Positions 56,311-64,000 of a DNA stretch of 64,000 nucleotides are shown one piece after another; within the stretch, counting starts at the first letter, position 1; each line of letters starts with the position of its first letter. Position numbers and translations under genes: made by a program. The stretch comes from Capniomyces stellatus (lineage: Eukaryota > Kickxellomycota > Harpellomycetes > Harpellales > Legeriomycetaceae), in assembly GCA_001661515.1 (NCBI GenBank), contig LUVW01000004.1, positions 589,069-653,068 on the forward strand, in the 5' to 3' direction. Under the pieces are notes generated by a model. The model made no database searches, was not told the origin of the DNA, and worked only from the letters and a program-made list of their open reading frames with translations.

Positions 56311-59300
56311 CACTAGTTCTTTAAGCCTCAATTATGTATTTTCATATGCACTATACAAGTTAAAGTCCTACTTTGCTAAGTCGAAATGAAGAAAGAATAG
56401 TAATATTTCTGCTACGCTTTTCTTTGCTTGTAAGTTAAATTAATATTTGTTGTGAAAAAAATTAATATATACTAGTAAAATTGGTGCTCTGAACGAGAAA
56501 CTCGATGGTTTACTCGATTGTGACTACCGCTAGCCCATTGGCCAACTGAATTTTGCTTTTTGATTCTCAGCCAAACAAACCCGAATTCCCAACACTTTTT
56601 TCTGAGCTTTAACCCAAATTTCATTTATTTAGTTTAGTGATTATTTCACAACTATAGGCTCGTTCGAGTTGGCATTACAAATCAGGCTATTTTAAATACT
56701 TAACCGTTCTCAACACGCATTTATTATTTTAGCGGGGGGGTTATTTCATATTTCAAGTATGTCCCATCAATAACAGTAAGATACAAAAAAATAAAATAAA
56801 AAGTAAGGTTGTATCATAGTTTGCATGCGCACAGTAATACTACATTTATCCTGTTTAATCTCCCAAGAAAAAAAACTCTCTGAAATACTTCAGTTTTTAG
56901 CCTGCTTGGTCGATGACTTTCACACCAACTTTACAATAAGCCAGACACACTCTATAAAGATGTATATATTGCGACATTATTTCATCCATCACTGCTTATT
57001 CGCGTATTATTACGATACCTTTATGTCTAAATGTTAAAATGTTGCGCACAAATAACCTGACCATGAATGTCACTGGGTTACCTGCTACGCTGCTGTTGTT
57101 TAAGGCACAAGGAAGCTATCAGCGCCGAGGCTGGACTATTATACTCTTACACCAGCCAAACACATACTCTAAATAGCTATATAAAATAACAAATTGATCC
57201 TAGTCGCTTTGAAACGACTGTTAGAATACGTTTCAAGTATCGATACTAGAACTCGGTTAGTTTTTTGTTTTATTTTTTGTAGGATTTGGCTTACTTTAGC
57301 CTGATAGTATTTAAATGAGATAAAAGGTGTGTTATTGTCTACTTTATTTCTTTTATTTCCTTTACATTTAACAATTGTAGCGGCAAGATGGATAGGCTAT
57401 ACCGGTATGTTGAATCAAGAGTATTGTCGGCTAAACACAAGCCTCACATCCATCAATATTCGACAATGCCAATTGATTTCCTGGGCTGTTTCTAACAGCT
57501 GGATTGTTATCGAAGCAGGTATTTTGATCATGTTACTTGTGAATTTCCTCTATGAATACTGAGACCGCAAATTGCAGACTTTGGCAATCAAACTGTGTCT
57601 ATAAACTCTATATATACATATAAGCTTCGTATTAGTCTGCCTCAATCACACAAAATTTGTCAAGTACGCCATGACTAACAACATTGAAACCCCAGTACAG
57701 TCAGGTCTAGATTCAAGGTTGAATCAGCATGTTTTTTTTTGGCTGGTTCGAGTCTGTTGCAGACAATGCGTACTTTGTTGCATTGAAGTCATCTTGTGTA
57801 TAACTGGGATCTTAGAAAGCTGAATGAAATGGGGCTACTCACAGGTCAACTGATATCGGATTCTCAAAGTAGCCATAACAACAATAGCATATTTTTGTAT
57901 ATAGCAACCATTAAAATAACGAAATTGGCACATTATTGGGGTTTAAAATATAAAGGCGCCAAAGTGGTATGAGTTTCTACTGCTTTTAGCAGCTTTACTC
58001 GACTATGAGAAACTTGAGCAATGAGCTGGCGAGTAAAAAAAAAAGCTTGTAATGATAATGATAACAATAATGAGAATAAGGATGAAAAAGTCGGATTGGC
58101 AGTTGGATTCAGAGGTGTTTAGTTAACCATGAATAAAGAACCTGTGTATTAATCTGCGGCTTTGGTCATTGTATCTCCATCGTTGATAGTAAATAATGAC
58201 TCTAAAATGTATACAAGGACGGTTGTAACCAATAATAGTTAATTATAAGGAAGTTATGTACTGTAGCTGTTTGATATTGGCTAAACAGCTACTTGCTCGC
58301 TTTCCCAAACAAGGGGTTTCGGGCTGTAATGGAGGCGAAGTCCATATTATTAGTCAAAGTATATGCTGTTTAAGCGATTTAGTAGCATTTGTCGAGTACT
58401 GGGTATAAAAATAAAAATAAAGTCATCTGAACAAATGTCGATTTATTTGTTGAATGGAGTTTAATTGAGTTCCATTATACGCATAATTAAGTATTGTTCT
58501 GAATCGTTAACAATACACGAATTTTAATTCTGTTTACTTGTTCAAACACAATTTGTTCTGTTATGGTTGATTATGGTTCTCATTCATATAATCATATTGG
58601 TTGCTATTGTTCTGAATCCTAGAGTCCAAGTTTGTTTGGCAAAGCTAAATGAGTTTTGTATCAACTTCAACAATAAAGAAAGAGCGTATCCAGCAATATC
58701 TTTGTTCTAAGGTTTAAACGGAAAAAGCCCAATGATTAAAAGACTATGCTTGCCGACAATTCTTGGGGAGGGAATACATACACATTTGTATATAATAGCA
58801 TGTCTAGCACTAGTCCATTATAGCTAAAGGCAAGAAAACAGTGTTGATTTCTATTTTGCAAAGTAACCAAACACTGGTTGTGACTATTAAACAATCAAAA
58901 GAGTTAAATTTCAATAATTGCACAAAATCAAACACGCCAAATCCATAGGCATTCAAATAGCTATACAAATTTATGTTAACAATCGTGTTAATGAACCATG
59001 CAACTCTTTCGCTTATCTCCATTCCATTTCATCTCCCTATAAGACATCTAAATCAACATATATTATTCTTTGATTATTCTTTTCTACTTTCTCTACTTTC
59101 TTCTTTTTTCTCCTTTCCTCTCTTTTTCATTTCACTTTATTTCCTTTTCTCCTGCTTTGCTATATTGCTTATTCGCTTCTTTTACTTGAAAGCCATATAG
59201 AAAATACGGATTGAATAGTGCATTATTTACACAGAAACAATTACTTTGTTATGTTTTGTCAACAAAAAAAAAAGCAATTTACCCAAAAGCGCATTTAACT

Positions 59301-59982
59301 AGTTTATTATCTATAAAGAAAGGTATTGTGAAGTATAAACTTATGATTTACACCAAGCCAATTGTACATCTATTATCTTGAATAAGTATTTAATGAGGAT
59401 GGTAATGGCAAAGTTGTATTAGTAAACAAACAAAATCAGATAAAAAAAAGCACAATGTACTATAATAAACGTTATTATAAAGCCACACAGTTTTTAAGAG
59501 TATATACAATCCGGAATGATCTTTTGGGTCAATAATAAACCACAGTCACCAAGCCAATAAATAATTGGCTTTGTAGGCGTAATTGCAGCGCAAGAGCTAA
59601 AGCAATAGTCTGGGTATGCAGCAAAATTTTCAACAGCAACGTACTATTAGTGGGCTGTGTTATACACTTAAACACAAAGAAGCATGTATGTTTAGGCCTT
59701 TGTTTAGTTGGACGTCAAATATCTGGCACAATATATATTTGTGTTGTGAAGGTCAAAGTTTGTTAAATTATATCGAATCTTTTGCTCATAAACTCACTTT
59801 TACAAAAGGCAATATCACAAATTCACTTTTACTCCTGTACCTGTTTAAACTTTGCTTTTATACGACTGGTGTTTTCTTCGACAAAATATTCTCTCTCTCT
59901 CTCTCTCTCTCCCCTCCCAGTTATATAGCTTTCAAGAAAGCCAGATAAGAGCATTATTCACCGATACACTAATTCTGCGAAC
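56311..59982. other. 3.7 kb gene-poor stretch
   Basis: No clear gene. Hydrophobic frames at 57380-57562 and 57671-57823 hint at fragments of small membrane proteins (see findings). A (CT)n run is at 59890-59910, ~75 bp before the cyclin ATG. Confidence 0.45.
59890..59910. repeat. (CT)n microsatellite
   Basis: Ten CT units followed by CCCCTCCC, shortly upstream of the cyclin start; CT blocks are common in fungal promoters. Confidence 0.85.
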
Positions 59983-61502
59983 ATGACAAGTCCTAATTCG
60001 AATTTGAGAAGCGACGAAAAGGTTGTTTACTCCAGCAGCAGCGGCACTGAACTTAACAGAAAAGTATATAAAATGGTTGTTGGTGGTGTGTCGAACCAAG
60101 TGATAGGTAGGATATTTTTACATTAAAATCAGACTCAGCAAGCACATGGATTTGGTTTGGCATGAATTTGGTATTAAACCCGGATTTAAATCAACTTGAT
60201 AGATACAATTGCGATGTATACGAGCACTATTATCAAGTGTTCGCAGCTACCTTTTATACGAGACAGCGATAGGATTGCACAAATTGCTATCAGTAAAAGA
60301 GCCAAAAAAGGGTCACCCGACTTGAACCTAAAAACTGGCGACACAGGAAAGTCAGGGCTAATAGGGTTGGACTCGTTCATTTATGGCCTAGTTCAGAAGT
60401 CTAAGGTTCAAATGGGCACCTTGATGGCTGCCTTGGTATACTTGACTCGATTGAAGAACTACTTGCCTGTCGGAGCTGAAGGTATTACAACATATCGATT
60501 AATCTTTAATTTTAATTTTGTTGCTATCGTCAAAACTATTTCCTATTCATTTTCTTCAGCTCTCCCTCTATTCCTTTCAATTGTGCTGCTAATCCTCACA
60601 AAACCAAACACATCACTGGTACAGAAGTTTGGTAAAGCAAATAAACTGTGGCTTTCGAGTATCTACTAACTAACATTACCAACATACGTGATTGTAGGCC
60701 AAGAGTGCACACTGCACAGAATATTCTTAGCTGCTTTAATAACAGCAGGGTAACTTTTTTTCTTTTTTCCCCCCTTCTCTTTTTTCTTTAATTGATCTTG
60801 TACTTTTTCTAGCCACCTTTTCTCCTGATCATTTGACAACAAAAGTTGATTCTCTTCCTTAATTGCGAATGTCGACTATCTTTTTTTTTTTTTTACTTGA
60901 AAGCCAATTGCATGCTAAAAGATTATTGCACCTAAATAGGAAATATCTAAACGACTCGTCACCAAAAAACAAGTATTGGGCCAGCTACTCAAAAATATTC
61001 ACGTTAACGGAGGTCAACCTCATGGAGAAACAATTCCTATCGTTTTTGGTAAGCCGGTATAACAAACTTATTGCACCTTGACATTGGCATTGATATTCTA
61101 CTTTTTTTTCTTTCTTTGCAGCGCCCAGTCTTAATAGTGTTAAATGGTTTCAAATATTAGAACTTTGACCTGAAAATCGACATCAACGATTTAAACGAGA
61201 CAGGGGAGATATTCACCGCCGAGAGCATAACAAAACTAAAAAACTCGAGTATAAAAAGCACTCTTGTTTTGCCAAACAGTATAAAAGAGCCTACCATCAA
61301 CACCAGCTACAAAAGCCAGTCTTATAAGAGTAAACCTCTGATTGATGATTTTAAACGGGACTATATGTCTTCTGAGATCCCTATTCAGTCAAATCAAAGA
61401 ACCTTGGCTGCAAGTAAAGAGCTAGACTATTTTTTGCCTAAAAATCTTCCCAAAGCATACACTGAACATAACCTTAAGCACAACGTAACAAACTCGGTCT
61501 AG
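59983..61502 (+). CDS. Pho80/Pcl-type cyclin
   Basis: Exons 59983-60106, 60203-60481, 60698-60749, 60940-61048 and 61161-61502 give 301 residues. The cyclin box runs from about residue 100: GLDSFIYGLVQKSKVQMGTL, AALVYLTRLKNYLPVGAEG, QECTLHRIFLAALITAG, KYLNDSSPKNKYWASYSKIF, TLTEVNLMEKQFLSFL and NFDLKI, the classic order of Pcl1/Pcl2/Pho80 cyclins that bind the Pho85 CDK. The C-terminal ~100 residues are Ser/Thr/Lys-rich and probably disordered, typical for a phosphoregulated protein. Whether it serves cell cycle or nutrient signalling cannot be told; the single box resembles G1 Pcl members. Confidence 0.9.
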
Positions 61503-62257
61503 CAACATCGGTGCATATTAGGCTTGAGCAGCTACTGAGTCCACTATTGGATACCCAACTGGAAACTGGTATAGTAACCAACTGCGCTCCTGCGTAGAGA
61601 GGATTTACACCAGTTTCCACACTGTTCCTTCATTATTGATACTTGTAATATAGTCTTTTTTTTCTTTGCATTTTTACGATAATAATTGTTTTTTGACACC
61701 AATTTTGGTTCTAGTTACCGCTGATATTTTAGAATATCAATACTTCAAATATTGAGTATCACATATTATATATCGCGCATTGTGTGTCATACGTTGTAAC
61801 TTTGTCAAATCAGTATTGGCATGGTAGCTTTTAAAGGGGTTTAAAAGAACGTGTCATATAGTTTTATACATGGTTTGACATGGTTGCTATTTGGTTTATC
61901 CAGGGCCTTTTATTTGGCTTATTCGGGTCTACTATTGTTATTTTCTTTCTATATATATTGAAAAATACTATTTTTGTCTTTGTTTGGTATTACTGAATTA
62001 AAATAAGGCAGAAAAATTCTTGAATTCCGATTTTCTCATTTACTGATCAGGTTTTGTAAAGCTTAAATTACCTCTAATCGGTGTTTTTTTTAATTTACTG
62101 TTAATCAATGTTCTTTGTATTGTAATATTCTGCTTCATTTATTAAAGCTAATCTCAATAATACATTTTAACTTTTACTTTTTTTTTTGAAAAAGAGAAGA
62201 AAAGGTGTGTCAAATCAAGAATAAAGAAACACGAATTAAACAGTTCCTGCTACAATA
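61503..62257. other. intergenic, nothing seen
   Basis: AT-rich, includes a short stretch of ATATTGAGTAT-like near-palindromes at 61728-61775; no coding support. Confidence 0.5.
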
Positions 62258-62557
62258 ATGTTGGCCAAAAGATTTGTTAATTTTCAGCTAAAAAAACGGA
62301 TCATCAAACTGAATTCGAGCAAGTACCAGGTCCGATCCTATACTAGCAGTGAGCCACCTCTGAATCGAAAAAAGTACACAGCTATCCAGTCGTTTTGGAG
62401 ACCACTATCCTCTTTGTTTTTATGGAGCTCATTGACTTTCTTTTCGTTTAGACTGCTATGGTCCGAGCTATATTTTAAAAAAATCAAAGACAAAACAACG
62501 AATTCGATTACTGACCTGGAGGACCAATTGGAAAAAATAGCTCAGGATAAAAAGTGA
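62258..62557 (+). CDS. small mitochondrial single-TM coiled-coil protein
   Basis: Single exon, 99 residues. A basic N-terminus (MLAKRFVNFQLKKRIIKLNSS, then RSYTSSEPP) fits a mitochondrial presequence. One membrane segment (PLSSLFLWSSLTFFSFRLLW) is followed by a short charged coil (YFKKIKDKTTNSITDLEDQLEKIAQDKK). Same plan as 47199-47882 and 14153-14770: presequence, one TM, coiled coil facing one compartment. Family not recognised. Confidence 0.6.
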   Translation: MLAKRFVNFQLKKRIIKLNSSKYQVRSYTSSEPPLNRKKYTAIQSFWRPLSSLFLWSSLTFFSFRLLWSELYFKKIKDKTTNSITDLEDQLEKIAQDKK

Positions 62558-62572
62558 GGAAACTTTTGGAAA

Positions 62573-62606
<34 letters not shown>

Positions 62607-63265
62607 ACCTTTGTGTTCAGCCTGATACTTTACTTGTTTAATTTATAAATTCAATCTTGCCATCAAGTGTTCAAAATTTTTTTTGGATTCAAGTAGATTG
62701 GTTTTTATTGTTCTATATCTAATGGTTTATTCCCAGCCTATTTCTAGAATTAGACTAGTTTTTTTTTATACACGCGCTTTCATGGTAGATATAGAATGAG
62801 CTACGCAGCTCAAATATCATGTTTGCAATTCACTGTGTAAACAGGAAAAGTTTAACGGCTTGATGGCTTAAAATGCCTGAACGGTAAAATATAGTGGAAA
62901 ACAGGAGTAAAGTTTGTGTATTGAGAAAAGAGTACAATATTAAGAGAAGAGGTGTGGTTAATAAAAGGTGGTCTACAACACAAAATAACAAAGCTGGTGA
63001 CTAAAAAAGCAAAATAAAATAGACAAAACATAGATTATGAATAGACTTTTGTAACAAAGAAAAGGTTAATAGTAGGCGGAGGGATTTTTGAAGAAGGAAT
63101 ACACAAAAGCAAAGGGAAAAAAAAAGAGGTCAGAGAACAAAATGGGGCTACTCTTTACGTTGGCCTGACTCACCAAGGGTTGCGGATAAACGTTCAGTGT
63201 GGATATACCTTAACCAATATATACAGAATGGCGATAGAGATACATCCGGTTTACCAAGTCAAAGC
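62558..63265. other. convergent 3' flanks
   Basis: 700 bp between convergent genes; apart from the GT run nothing is recognised. Confidence 0.5.
62575..62605. repeat. (GT)n microsatellite
   Basis: Fifteen GT units just downstream of the stop of the 62258 gene. Confidence 0.9.
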
Positions 63266-63785
63266 TTACTGCTGTTCAAAGAAATACACGAAAAACTCTT
63301 CCACTTTTTTGTACTCTTCTTCTGCTTGACAGAGCTCGTTCGCTGCTGCGTTAATTAGCTGCGAGACTGGCAAGGCAACTTCTGCTTCATCGTTGTATTT
63401 ACCTATTCTGTGGAGTCTTTCACAGGAATCTTTCATTCTTATTAGCCCCAGTGAAGCAGAGCTACCTTTTAAAAAATGCCCGTGTTTTGAAATTGAATTT
63501 AGATCCCCGCTATACCTACAGTAAACAATTGAGCAAGAATGCATTCGTCAAAAAAAAACAGCCATGTGGCAATGAAAATGAGCGGTGCATGTGTATACAA
63601 ATTGGATCTTGCAGAGGAGGTGGTAAAACTTACAGGCAATCCCTGATTTGGTTAAATGTCTTTTCTGCTTGTTGAAAGTAATTCAGAATTACATTTTGCA
63701 AAAAATCGTGATCATCGTCGTCCATTGCTAAGATCTGGTTAAACACCTCGTAGTCCAGGATCTCGTCGCTGCTTTGTCCATACAT
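63266..63785 (-). CDS. YPD1: HPt phosphorelay protein (Ypd1-like)
   Basis: Exons 63785-63634 and 63515-63266, phase 2, 133 residues. Acidic N-terminus (SSDEILDYEVFNQILAMDDD), helix FLQNVILNYFQQAEKTFNQI, then the phosphotransfer site KHGHFLKGSSASLGL with His64, the same number as in yeast Ypd1, and the fourth helix (KDSCERLHRIGKYND). Ypd1 passes phosphate from hybrid histidine kinases to response regulators such as Ssk1 and Skn7 in osmotic and oxidative stress. The last helices (NELCQAEEEYKKVEEFFVYFF) complete the bundle. Confidence 0.94.
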
Positions 63786-63977
63786 CGTATTCGAATATGT
63801 TTTCTAAATCAAGTATTAAATATCAAATGCACCAGAAAAAAAACAAGTTGATTTTGAGACTTGAAGTCATACTTGAGTGAAAAAAAAAAACAGTAATAGC
63901 TGAGAGTGATGGGAGTTAAAGCAAGGCAGACATCATGTTTTTAGTATTTCCACGCTCTTTAGTACCACTTTTTTACT

Positions 63978-64000
63978 CCCCCCCCCCCCCCCCCCCCCCC
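63978..64000. other. poly-C run at window end
   Basis: Twenty-three C at the edge, like the internal G/C runs with N; probably an assembly seam. Confidence 0.7.

Noticed and set aside
57743..57757. second B-box-like GGTTCGAGTCT
   Set aside because: No pairing stems around it.

Overview
The window is nuclear DNA of an AT-rich fungus. Evidence: short GT-AG introns with TACTAA-type branch sites, compact genes, and a fungal gene set (Hrq1 helicase, isocitrate lyase, a Pho80/Pcl-type cyclin, a Ypd1-type phosphorelay protein, a Gcf1-like mitochondrial HMG protein, and the Cys-type form of SELO). The intron-rich genes, low GC and long intergenic stretches suggest an early-diverging lineage rather than a yeast. 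I cannot name the species, and the lineage is inference. Homopolymer G/C runs containing N (4611-4654, 27052-27112) and the poly-C end at 63978-64000 look like assembly seams.

Layout. 1-6.0 kb: the 3' part of a ZIP-like membrane protein, then HRQ1, which I rebuild as 11 exons (1056 codons). 6.0-11.7 kb: two PB1-domain genes on the minus strand that share an intron position. 12.1-14.8 kb: a mitochondrial HMG-box protein and a 78-residue membrane protein. 15.6-16.4 kb: RPS18. 18.1-22.3 kb: two purine nucleoside phosphorylase paralogues in tandem, one normal and one with an eroded phosphate site. 22.8-26.5 kb: SELO and PGK, convergent. 27.9-32.6 kb: a DM9-repeat protein, a cysteine-desulfurase-like protein lacking both catalytic residues, and a small Cys-rich protein. 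36.7-44.5 kb: an oxidoreductase-like protein, a ZIP zinc transporter, a secreted GDSL esterase and isocitrate lyase. 47.2-50.8 kb: a mitochondrial membrane protein, RPB10 and a vacuolar-type amino-acid transporter. 52.1 kb: tRNA-Lys(CTT). 53.3-56.3 kb: mitochondrial acyl carrier protein and an Asn-rich unknown. 60.0-63.8 kb: a Pcl-type cyclin, another small mitochondrial membrane protein and a Ypd1-like HPt protein.

Most genes are ordinary housekeeping or regulatory genes without operon logic. Several products probably act in mitochondria (acyl carrier protein, HMG nucleoid protein, the desulfurase-like protein, small single-TM proteins). What stands out is a set of open but apparently catalytically dead paralogues (ZIP-like, PNP-like, NFS1-like), a linked pair of PB1 scaffold genes, and a DM9 protein of a type best known from invertebrates. 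Exon borders were inferred by reading frame, splice consensus and recalled family motifs; none was checked by alignment software or RNA data.
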